64,000 nt of DNA. Source: Acidobacteriota bacterium (lineage in GTDB: Bacteria; Acidobacteriota; Terriglobia; Terriglobales; Acidobacteriaceae). The position numbers and the translations under genes are program-made. The stretch's first letter is position 1. Each line of letters starts with the position of its first letter. Below the pieces are notes generated by a model. It searched no databases. It saw nothing but the letters and a program-made list of their open reading frames with translations, and was not told the DNA's origin. The stretch spans positions 62,001-126,000 of the forward strand of contig JAJYSV010000006.1 in NCBI GenBank assembly GCA_021793405.1. Direction: 5' to 3'. Positions 27,200 to 34,416 of this stretch are shown piece after piece.

Positions 27200-28093
27200 A
27201 TGGAAAAACCCTTGATCGGCGCGGTGGTAGTTTCTTATAATCCGTCCCGAGAAATTCTGCGGAATATTGCAATCTTGACGGGCCAGGTTGATCCTATCGT
27301 AGTCGTTGATAACACTCTCAGTACTAACCCGCAAACCGTGATCGACGAGCTGGAGCACCGGGGCGGTTGCACCGTGATCCGCAACAAAAAAAACCTTGGT
27401 ATTGCCACGGCGCTGAATATTGGCGTGCAACGAGCAATCTCGCTGGGCTGCGAATGGATCGTTACGTTCGATCAGGATAGCCGCATTGGCGAGGGCTATA
27501 TCGACGGGTTGATTTCTACCTATACCGATATTGAGTCAACCGACGCATCGAGAATCGGTGTGGTGTGCCCCATCTATCGGGATAGTCGGCTTGGGGCTGT
27601 ATGGCCTTTTCCGAGGGGATCAAACGGGGAACCACTCATGTACATGACTTCTGGCTCTTTAATGAAAAGTGAGACCTACCAGAAGCTTGGTCCATTTGAA
27701 GACCAGCTTTTTATTGATTGCGTCGATACCGAGTATGCCTTACGCATGCGAGCTGCCGGATACAAGATCATCGAGTCTCGCGACGCAGTCCTCGAGCATT
27801 CCTTGGGAAAGATGACGCCACATATGTTTGCCGGACGCACCATTTTCGTCACGAATCACAATCCCCAGCGCCGATATTTCATCACCCGCAATCGCATCGT
27901 CTTGCTGAAGCGCTACCTGCTTAAGGACTGCGAATGGACCGCATACGAGCTGACCGATTTTTGGAAGGGAACCATCGCCCTGCTGCTGTTTGAGCAGGAC
28001 AGATGGTTGAAGGTCCAATACATGCTCAGGGGTGCCGCGGATGCAATTTTCGGGCGGCTAGGATCGCGCGGAATCATGCCGGGCGCATCCTGA
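27200..28093 (+). CDS. GT2 family glycosyltransferase, rhamnosyltransferase-like
   Basis: A 297-residue GT2 protein from ATG 27200 (the frame is open from 27140). It resembles the dTDP-rhamnosyltransferase subgroup: IGAVVVSYNPSREILRNI, VVDNTLS, VIRNKKNLGIATALNIGV, WIVTFDQDSR with the acidic metal-binding residues, and FIDCVDTEYALRMRAAGY as the acceptor-side block. The 3' end (ADAIFGRLGSRGIMPGAS) recurs as a relic at 30819-30879. The stop overlaps the reading frame of a GT4 relic that follows directly. Confidence 0.88.
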   Translation: MEKPLIGAVVVSYNPSREILRNIAILTGQVDPIVVVDNTLSTNPQTVIDELEHRGGCTVIRNKKNLGIATALNIGVQRAISLGCEWIVTFDQDSRIGEGYIDGLISTYTDIESTDASRIGVVCPIYRDSRLGAVWPFPRGSNGEPLMYMTSGSLMKSETYQKLGPFEDQLFIDCVDTEYALRMRAAGYKIIESRDAVLEHSLGKMTPHMFAGRTIFVTNHNPQRRYFITRNRIVLLKRYLLKDCEWTAYELTDFWKGTIALLLFEQDRWLKVQYMLRGAADAIFGRLGSRGIMPGAS

Positions 28094-28244
28094 CGCCGAC
28101 GCGCTTGCGGCGAACATCGTGTGCCTCGTGCGCGACGACCAACTGCGAATCAAGATAGCCCGGCAAGGACATGAATACATCCAGCGTTTCACCTGGGACA
28201 AAGCCGTAGAACAATTTGAAGCGGCGCTTATGCGCCACGAATAA
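28092..28244 (+). pseudogene. C-terminal relic of a GT4-type glycosyltransferase
   Basis: An open frame of 50 codons with no start, ending in TAA, that reads DADALAANIVCLVRDDQLR, then ARQGHEYIQRFTWDKAVEQF and EAALMRHE. This is the characteristic last helix region of GT-B/GT4 glycosyltransferases (…RFSWDxxAxxxxxxY). The rest of the gene is missing because the preceding GT2 gene runs directly into it. It marks a deletion or recombination junction at about 28092. Confidence 0.8.
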
Positions 28245-28375
28245 TCTCTCAGGCAAATCGTGAGAGGGTACCATTGGAAGAAACTTCCATGCGCAGCACG
28301 AGATTACAGATCACCGGTAGGAAGGCGAATGGAAATCTCTGTTGAGAGATCTCTTTCTCGAGTTTGTTGGACGAA

Positions 28376-29494
28376 ATGAGGAAATTGAGCACGATGGGTG
28401 ATGAAATTGAGGCGCAGGCAGAGACGACAAAGCTCATTGCCTTCCACTTGCCGCAGTTCTATCCAACACCATACAACGACGAGTGGTGGGGGAAGGGCTT
28501 TACCGAATGGACCAACGTAGTCAAGGCGCGTCCGCGCTTTCGCGGGCATTACCAGCCCCATTTGCCCGCAGATCTAGGATTTTATGATCTCCGCCTGCCA
28601 GAGGCGAGAGAAGCTCAAGCGGCGCTTGCTTCCGAATACGGCATCCATGGCTTCTGCTATTACCACTATTGGTTCCTAGGGAAAATGTTACTGGAACGTC
28701 CAGTCAACGAAATTTTGCAGTCGGGAGAGCCGAATTTCCCATTTTGTCTCTGTTGGGCCAACGAGAACTGGACCAGGGACTGGGATGGCCGCGACAAGCA
28801 CGTGCTGATAGAGCAGGTCTATAGCGACGAAGACGACATGAATCATATTCGTTGGCTTGCCAAGGCGTTTGCAGATCCCCGTTACATACGCGTGGATGGG
28901 CGACCGCTATTCCTGGTCTATCGATCGGCGCGCCTTCCCGATCCGAAGAGGACAACCGACAGATGGCGCGAAGAAGCGATCCGGCTCGGCATCGGCGACT
29001 TGTACCTATGCCACGTTGACAATATATTTGGCGAGGGCCGCGTGGATCCGAAGCAACTCGGCTTCGATGCAGCGGTTGAGTTCCAGCCCAACCTGAGCTT
29101 GGTCCCTCCTCCGCTGTCTGCCCGAGTCAAGGGAAAAGTATTTCCAAAGCTGGCGAACACCCACATCAGTTCCTATCCCCAACTTGTGAAGAATTCGCTG
29201 GCTGAGGCTCGCGCGCCGTATCTGAGGTATCCATGCGTCTGTCCCGGCTGGGACAATACAGCACGTCGTCCAAGCCGGGGACTGACCCTGAAAGACTCTA
29301 CCCCGGGTCAATATGGGCATTGGCTGCGTAAGGTTGTCGAGCGCACCGAAATGAACTCCGACGGCGATAAGATCGTTTTCATCAATGCCTGGAACGAATG
29401 GGCCGAAGGGTGCCACCTCGAGCCATGCCAGAAATGGGGGCGGCAGTATCTGGAGGCGACGCTGCGTGCGAAGGCTAGTGAAAGCCAAGACTAG
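28376..29494 (+). CDS. WbsX-like (GH99-related) polysaccharide biosynthesis protein
   Basis: About 372 residues of the Glyco_tran_WbsX family, found in O-antigen clusters and structurally related to GH99 endomannosidases. Family blocks: LIAFHLPQFYPTPYNDEWWG, GFTEWTNVVKA, GIHGFCYYHYWFLGK, FCLCWANENWTRDWDG (with the conserved NENW), FLVYRS and FINAWNEWAEGCHLEP near the end. The exact reaction is not established. ATG 28376 is used; ATG 28394 and TTG 28364 are in frame. A degraded copy of its first ~20 codons occurs at 30663-30785, so this gene was once duplicated together with neighbours. Confidence 0.85.
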   Translation: MRKLSTMGDEIEAQAETTKLIAFHLPQFYPTPYNDEWWGKGFTEWTNVVKARPRFRGHYQPHLPADLGFYDLRLPEAREAQAALASEYGIHGFCYYHYWFLGKMLLERPVNEILQSGEPNFPFCLCWANENWTRDWDGRDKHVLIEQVYSDEDDMNHIRWLAKAFADPRYIRVDGRPLFLVYRSARLPDPKRTTDRWREEAIRLGIGDLYLCHVDNIFGEGRVDPKQLGFDAAVEFQPNLSLVPPPLSARVKGKVFPKLANTHISSYPQLVKNSLAEARAPYLRYPCVCPGWDNTARRPSRGLTLKDSTPGQYGHWLRKVVERTEMNSDGDKIVFINAWNEWAEGCHLEPCQKWGRQYLEATLRAKASESQD

Positions 29495-29643
29495 CGTATG
29501 TACGATTTTGCGACTAACACGATGGAGCCAGCGGAACCAGGATTCTGCAATGTCCAGTCATGGACACTGGCAGAAGACCGGCTTCGTGGCATGATAAACA
29601 CGCATCTCGTATTTCTGCCTTTGCTCTTGAGGATGGCATTTCG

Positions 29644-30657
29644 ATGAATCCAGACAAGATGCCGCTCGTCACGGCGGTGATTCCCCTCCATAACCACGAA
29701 AAATATGTGGTCGAAAGTATCCGGAGCATTCTCAATCAGACGTACCGGAATATCGAACTGATCGTTCTGAATGACGGCTCAAAGGACCATTCTGACGAGA
29801 TGGTTCTGACTCTGGTTGAGGAATGCAAGAGGCGGTTTGTTCGCTTTGAGTACATCAATCAGAAGAATATCGGATTATCCGGATCGTTGAACCAGGCGCT
29901 TGCGTGGGCCAGGGGAGCCTATTTTACGGGGACCGCATCCGACGATGTGGACTCGCCAGAAAAAATCGAATTGCTGGTGGATGCGCTGGAAGCAAAGGGT
30001 CCGACATACGCGGCAGCCTTTGGAAATGCTTTGTTTATCGACGACTCCGGTCAGCCAATACGCCTCGATAAAGATGGCCGTGTCTCTGACGACAGCAAGG
30101 GCAACACATACGACAATTTTCTGGACTTCTATACGCATGCTCGAAACCTCGACTATCGGGGAGAAGCGTTTGGGACCTATGCGAGCCTGATTGCCGGAAA
30201 TTACCTGCCTGCCATATCGATTGTGGCGCGAACGTCAGTCGTCGCGGAGGTTGGCGGATGGACGCAAGGCAATATGCTGGAAGATTGGGAAATGTGGCTC
30301 AAACTCTCCAAGAAGTCCAAATTCTTGTATGTTGACAAGCCTGTATCACTGTATCGATGGCACGAATCGAACACCATGAAAACTTCGCGTGGAAAGCTGC
30401 GTTGTGAAGCTCTTGTCTTGTTGGCGGGAGAAAAGCGGTTCTGCCTCGAACATGGTTTAGCAGAGACGTGGCGAGAAGAATATGCAGGTACGCTAAGCCT
30501 GATCATGAAGGATAAAAATGTTCCATTTTCCATGAAAGTGTCTGTGATCGATTTCAGGGAAGTCTGGTCATTTTTTTCCTGGTCAATTAGGCGGATCGCG
30601 CGACGCGTCGTTGGGCGAATCATGGCCAGAGTGTCACATCGGAAATGGAATGAGTGA
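29644..30657 (+). CDS. GT2 family glycosyltransferase (duplicated, copy 2)
   Basis: A 337-residue paralogue of the GT2 at 24149-25144, with long runs identical or nearly so: ESIRSILNQTYRNIELIVLN, LNDGSKDHSDEM, NIGLSGSLNQALAWARGAYF and WLKLSKKSKFLYVDKPVSLY. The start at ATG 29644 is supported by the shared CTTGAGGA leader. The two copies differ in the middle (about residues 145-185), where the acceptor site might lie, so they may add different sugars or act on different acceptors. It is followed directly by relics of a WbsX gene and of the rhamnosyltransferase-like GT2 gene. Confidence 0.9.
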   Translation: MNPDKMPLVTAVIPLHNHEKYVVESIRSILNQTYRNIELIVLNDGSKDHSDEMVLTLVEECKRRFVRFEYINQKNIGLSGSLNQALAWARGAYFTGTASDDVDSPEKIELLVDALEAKGPTYAAAFGNALFIDDSGQPIRLDKDGRVSDDSKGNTYDNFLDFYTHARNLDYRGEAFGTYASLIAGNYLPAISIVARTSVVAEVGGWTQGNMLEDWEMWLKLSKKSKFLYVDKPVSLYRWHESNTMKTSRGKLRCEALVLLAGEKRFCLEHGLAETWREEYAGTLSLIMKDKNVPFSMKVSVIDFREVWSFFSWSIRRIARRVVGRIMARVSHRKWNE

Positions 30658-30662
30658 TGAAG

Positions 30663-30785
30663 ATGCCCGAGATCGTTGCAAGGCTCATCGCATTCCACTT
30701 GCCGCAGTTCCATACACGCGCTGCAACGACAACTACGCGTCGATACGTTACCGACGTCGTCGCGGAAGCAAATTCCGGAATTTGA
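30663..30785 (+). pseudogene. 5' relic of a WbsX-like gene
   Basis: A 40-codon frame beginning MPEIVARLIAFHLPQFH. The block LIAFHLPQF equals the start of the WbsX protein encoded at 28376-29494, at DNA level nearly base for base (CTCATCGCATTCCACTTGCC). After ~20 codons the similarity is lost and the frame stops at 30785. It is not a functional gene. It lies immediately after the second GT2 copy, as the intact arrangement would predict for a duplicated block. Confidence 0.75.
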
Positions 30786-30818
30786 AAGCAACTTTTTGGG
30801 CAGCGTTTGCGTGTGAAT

Positions 30819-30879
30819 GCTGCGGATGCGATTTTTGGGCGGCTCGGATCGGGCGGAATCATGCCGGGCGCATCCTGGC
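30819..30879 (+). pseudogene. 3' relic of the rhamnosyltransferase-like GT2 gene
   Basis: These bases encode AADAIFGRLGSGGIMPGAS, matching the C-terminus of the GT2 gene at 27200-28093 (AADAIFGRLGSRGIMPGAS), with DNA identity near 90% by eye. The original stop is changed (TGG in place of TGA). It marks the right-hand boundary of the rearranged glycosyltransferase region. Confidence 0.8.
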
Positions 30880-30960
30880 GTAGCCCAGAAACAACTTGCT
30901 CAGCCTGGAACGCGTCCCATTCGTTGGCAGTTCACACTCCTGAAACAAATCGGGCGGCAA

Positions 30961-32097
30961 ATGAAGAAAAAACGAGTGGATGCGCGCTCCTCCAGCGGAA
31001 CGCGGTCGAGCGGCGTAGAACAGGACATCCAACAGGCGACTTCCAGTTACGAGCAATGGATGCGAAGCTGTACTGCGATTGTTCCCTCCGATCTGCGGTT
31101 GAAGCATCGGCAGATGAAACAGAGCCCGTTCCTTTTCCTGCGGGGCACCTTCTATCGCTGGGCGCAGTTGTGGCCCTCTCTCTGTTCCGACTTGTGCGGC
31201 GCGCCCAAGGTGCTCGCCGTAGGGGACCTGCACGTGAACAGTTTTGGAACCTGGCGCGATGCGGAAGGACGCCTTTGCTGGGGTGTGGATGACTTCGACG
31301 AATCCTATCCATTGCCCTATACGAACGACCTGGTGCGGCTAGCCGCGAGCCTGAAGATTGTTCTCAACGCCGAGGGCCTCTCGGTCAAATTGAAGGATGG
31401 ATGCGAGGCCATTCTGGACGGATATGTGGAGTCGCTCCGCGAAGGTGGTCATCCAATCGTATTGGCGGAGCGCGAGCAAAAACTTGGGAAGCTGGGGGTG
31501 GACAGTTTCAAGCCGCCGACCGATTTTTGGGGCAAGCTGAATCGCTTGCCGACGGCTCGCCACCCACTCTCCAGAGACCTGCGGCAGGCGCTGGAGAAGA
31601 CGTTGCCGGATCGCCGCATGGAATACAAAGTCGTCCGGCGGCAAGCGGGTATTGGGAGTCTTGGCCAGCAGCGATTCGTTGCCATTGCCAATTGGCAAGG
31701 CGGTTGCATCGCTCGCGAATGCAAGGCGACGGTGCCTTCCTCCTGCTCGTGGCTGCGCGACGAGGTTGGCGATCGACAATCCTATTACGAGCGAGCGATT
31801 CGCTCTGCCGTCCGCTCGCATGATCCATTCCAGGCGATTGAAGGAGCGTGGCTCATCCGCCGGCTCTCACCAGATTCCAATCCCATCGACATCCAGAACC
31901 TGCCAAAGCATCGCGATGAGCACATGTTGCTACATGCCATGGGAGCGGAAGCAGCGAACGTGCATCTGGGCACAAAGCATCAGACGGCTCCTATACTGCG
32001 CGACTTCCACGGTCGAAAATCGGATTGGCTGCGGAACGCGGCGGTTAGCATGGCCCGCGTGGTGGAAAAAGAATGGAAATCCTACCGCAAGTCGTGA
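30961..32097 (+). CDS. DUF2252 family protein
   Basis: A 378-residue DUF2252 protein from ATG 30961; the frame is open to 30817, but that part is relic DNA. Signatures: MKQSPFLFLRGTFYRWA, LAVGDLHVNSFGTWRDAEG and GVDDFDESYPLPYTNDLVRL. The GDLHxxNFG/DFD pattern resembles the catalytic core of protein/aminoglycoside kinase-like folds, so a phosphotransferase is possible, but no activity is established. It stands just outside the polysaccharide cluster and 10 bases before a small membrane-protein gene. Confidence 0.85.
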   Translation: MKKKRVDARSSSGTRSSGVEQDIQQATSSYEQWMRSCTAIVPSDLRLKHRQMKQSPFLFLRGTFYRWAQLWPSLCSDLCGAPKVLAVGDLHVNSFGTWRDAEGRLCWGVDDFDESYPLPYTNDLVRLAASLKIVLNAEGLSVKLKDGCEAILDGYVESLREGGHPIVLAEREQKLGKLGVDSFKPPTDFWGKLNRLPTARHPLSRDLRQALEKTLPDRRMEYKVVRRQAGIGSLGQQRFVAIANWQGGCIARECKATVPSSCSWLRDEVGDRQSYYERAIRSAVRSHDPFQAIEGAWLIRRLSPDSNPIDIQNLPKHRDEHMLLHAMGAEAANVHLGTKHQTAPILRDFHGRKSDWLRNAAVSMARVVEKEWKSYRKS

Positions 32098-32107
32098 CGG
32101 TCACGCC

Positions 32108-32449
32108 ATGAAGGAATTCATTTTCAGATTTCTTGTAGGCGGCGCGCTTGTGTCGGCATTTGCCATGGTTGGCGATGCGTTGCGACCCAAAAGTTTTGCA
32201 GGACTGTTCGGTGCCGCACCTTCCATCGGGCTGGCAACTCTGGGGCTGACGATTGCGGCGGAAGGCAAGATGTATGCCGCGACCGAGGCGCGCTCCATGA
32301 TTGTGGGTGCGGTCGCGTTTTTCATCTATGCGTCTGTTGTCAGCAAAATCCTGATGCGATTTAGGCCATCGGCTTTGGCGACGACCACAGCGTGCCTACT
32401 GGTATGGCTGGGCGCGTCGTACGGCCTTTGGTATGTGTGGGTGCGATAG
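32108..32449 (+). CDS. Small membrane protein, DUF3147-like
   Basis: A 113-residue protein with four hydrophobic spans (FLVGGALVSAFAMVGDAL; GAAPSIGLATLGLTIAA; MIVGAVAFFIYASVVSKIL; ALATTTACLLVWLGASYGLW). The pattern of FGAAPS after a KSFAGL segment fits the DUF3147 family. It follows the DUF2252 gene by 10 bases and precedes another protein of the same kind by 12 bases, so the three are probably one transcript. Function unknown. Confidence 0.7.
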   Translation: MKEFIFRFLVGGALVSAFAMVGDALRPKSFAGLFGAAPSIGLATLGLTIAAEGKMYAATEARSMIVGAVAFFIYASVVSKILMRFRPSALATTTACLLVWLGASYGLWYVWVR

Positions 32450-32461
32450 GAAAAGGGCGAG

Positions 32462-32881
32462 ATGCGAATTGGATTCGACATGTCGTCGCTGCGGCTGAAC
32501 CGCTGGAGCGATTATGGAGTGCGCTTCCTTTTCGGCGGCCTCGTCACAGTATTGACGGGGGTGCTAGCGAATCGCTATGGTCCCGGAGTTGCAGGGTTGT
32601 TCCTGGCTTTTCCCGCCATTTTCCCCGCCGGGGCCACGCTCATCGAAAAGCACGAGAAGGAGAAGAAACGACAGGCCGGCTGGGATGGAACGGTGCGAGG
32701 TCGGATGGCCGCAAGCGTCGATGCAGCCGGTGCGGCCATGGGTTCCGTCGGGTTGATTGGGTTTGCGTTGGTGGTATGGCGGTTTCTTCCTGCTCACTCC
32801 GCACCCGCCATTCTTGTACTTGCCGGGGCAGCATGGCTGGCGACCTCAATTCTAGTATGGTGGATTCGCAAGGCTCTGTAA
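32462..32881 (+). CDS. Small membrane protein, DUF3147-like
   Basis: A 139-residue membrane protein with about four hydrophobic segments and a charged cytoplasmic loop (EKHEKEKKRQAGWDG). The YGVRFLFGGLVTVLTGVLA and LFLAFPAIFPAGATL blocks parallel FLVGGALVSAFAM and FGAAPSIGLATL of the preceding gene, so the two look like distant paralogues that could form a heteromeric membrane complex. ATG 32462 (MRIGFDMSSL) or ATG 32480 may be the start. Function unknown. Confidence 0.7.
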   Translation: MRIGFDMSSLRLNRWSDYGVRFLFGGLVTVLTGVLANRYGPGVAGLFLAFPAIFPAGATLIEKHEKEKKRQAGWDGTVRGRMAASVDAAGAAMGSVGLIGFALVVWRFLPAHSAPAILVLAGAAWLATSILVWWIRKAL

Positions 32882-33007
32882 TCGCAATACATGCGAGGAT
32901 GAGTATGCGCTGCTTTGGTGAGAACAGTTTGCACGTGCTCGTGAGCAACTTTTTGCTTCCAACCGCGTCTGCATAACCAGCTATCATTTTCAACGAGGGA
33001 CAGGTGT

Positions 33008-34273
33008 GTGACCATCCAAAGTTCCAATTTTCATAAACTGTTGCGGCGCAGGGCGACGCGCCTGAGCCGCCAACTCATGATCTGCGCCCTGCTTTCCGGC
33101 GTTGGCCCGTTGAGTGTGCTCGTCCTGGCGCAAACCACGGCTCCCCCACCACCGGCAACCTCGACCGAAATAACGCCGCCGCAAACCGGACAGCGGCCCG
33201 ACAGTGCCATCGCCGAGGATATCAACAAGAAATTGATGGCTTCCAACAGCTTGCGCCCGCTGGATTTAGGCATCTGGGTGCATGACGGCACCGCGACCTT
33301 GACCGGCACGGTTCCCACTCAGGAGTTGAAGACCCAGGCCGAGGACATGGTGAAGGCGGTCGCCGGCGTCAAGGCCGTCGACGACAAGATTACGATCGGC
33401 TCCTTACCCGCCACCGCGCCGGGTTTCTCGGGTCAGAATGGCGGTGGCCAGAATGGCGGCCAGCCGGGCAACCAGCAGAGTCCGCCGCCTCCTCCTCCAG
33501 GCTACGGCCAGAATCAAAATGCACCGTCTCCTCAGTATCCCGCATCTCCTCAATCTCCCGGGTCGCCTCAGTCGCCTCCGCCCGTATACGATTCGCATCC
33601 CCGGTCGGTCATGGTCACCGTTGCCAGCGGAACGCCCCTGTACGTGACGATGATGCAGACCATCGACAGCCATCACACGGAACTCGGCGCAGCATTTAGC
33701 GGCATTCTGGTGAAGGACATTATTCTTCAGAACGGCGCCATCGCGATTCCACGTGGCGCCCAAGTGATGGGGACCGTGATCGACGCGCGCGGCCCAGGGC
33801 ATCTGAAAGGGCGCCCGCAACTTGCGCTGCAGTTGAACGGCCTCAACGTCGCCAACACACATTATCGGATGAGCAGCTACGTCTGGGCTCGTGGCGGCCC
33901 GGGGAAGGGTGGGCAGTCAGCCGCGAACATTGGCGGCGGCGCTGTCATGGGCTCAATTGTCGGCGGAGCCTTCGGCGGCGGTCCGGCGGCGTTGCTGGGC
34001 GGCTTGCTGGGCGGCTTGGGCGGCGCCGGAATCTCATCTCTGTCCTCCGGCCCCAGAATCATCATTCCCGCCGAATCTGTGCTCACCTTTTATCTGAACG
34101 CGCCGTTGACGGTCCGCGAACCCACCATGGGGGAGATTCGTATGCTCGGGTCCCAGGTGCCTCCCTCGGCATACGGCCCCAGACCGCGCGGCTATTATGC
34201 TCCCGGCTACCCGCCTCCACCGGGCCCGATTGCGCCTCCGCCGTACGGCCCTCCTGGAGGGTATCCATATTGA
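33008..34273 (+). CDS. Secreted BON-domain protein with Pro-rich linker and glycine-rich segment
   Basis: A 421-residue exported protein starting at GTG 33008 behind GAGGGACAG. A signal peptide (LMICALLSGVGPLSVLVLAQ) is followed by a BON domain at about residues 60-135 (DINKKLMASNSLRPLDLGIW; GTATLTGTVPTQELKTQAED). A Gly/Gln/Pro-rich linker (about 140-195) leads to a beta-rich domain with GTPLYVTMMQTIDSHHTELG and AIPRGAQVMGTVIDARGPG, reminiscent of conjugation TrbI-type beta domains. A glycine-zipper stretch near 300-345 and a Pro/Tyr/Gly-rich tail close the protein. It is probably attached to or inserted into the envelope. Role unknown. Confidence 0.75.
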   Translation: MTIQSSNFHKLLRRRATRLSRQLMICALLSGVGPLSVLVLAQTTAPPPPATSTEITPPQTGQRPDSAIAEDINKKLMASNSLRPLDLGIWVHDGTATLTGTVPTQELKTQAEDMVKAVAGVKAVDDKITIGSLPATAPGFSGQNGGGQNGGQPGNQQSPPPPPPGYGQNQNAPSPQYPASPQSPGSPQSPPPVYDSHPRSVMVTVASGTPLYVTMMQTIDSHHTELGAAFSGILVKDIILQNGAIAIPRGAQVMGTVIDARGPGHLKGRPQLALQLNGLNVANTHYRMSSYVWARGGPGKGGQSAANIGGGAVMGSIVGGAFGGGPAALLGGLLGGLGGAGISSLSSGPRIIIPAESVLTFYLNAPLTVREPTMGEIRMLGSQVPPSAYGPRPRGYYAPGYPPPPGPIAPPPYGPPGGYPY

Positions 34274-34416
34274 TGGGATGTCGCGCCCATCGGCATCCGG
34301 TGGACGCGGCAATCCATTTATAATGGGAGGAACTGCGTCCCATTTCTCACGGAGAGGTGTATGCAGTAAATTCTCTTCCGTGGTTTCGCACCCGGATGTA
34401 AGGTCGTTGCCCGCAC

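Noticed and set aside
33420-33600. Apparent tandem repeat (CCTCC/TCTCC and GGCCAGAATGGCGG units)
   Set aside because: It is the codon-level echo of a Pro/Gly/Gln-rich linker, not a DNA repeat with a regular period.
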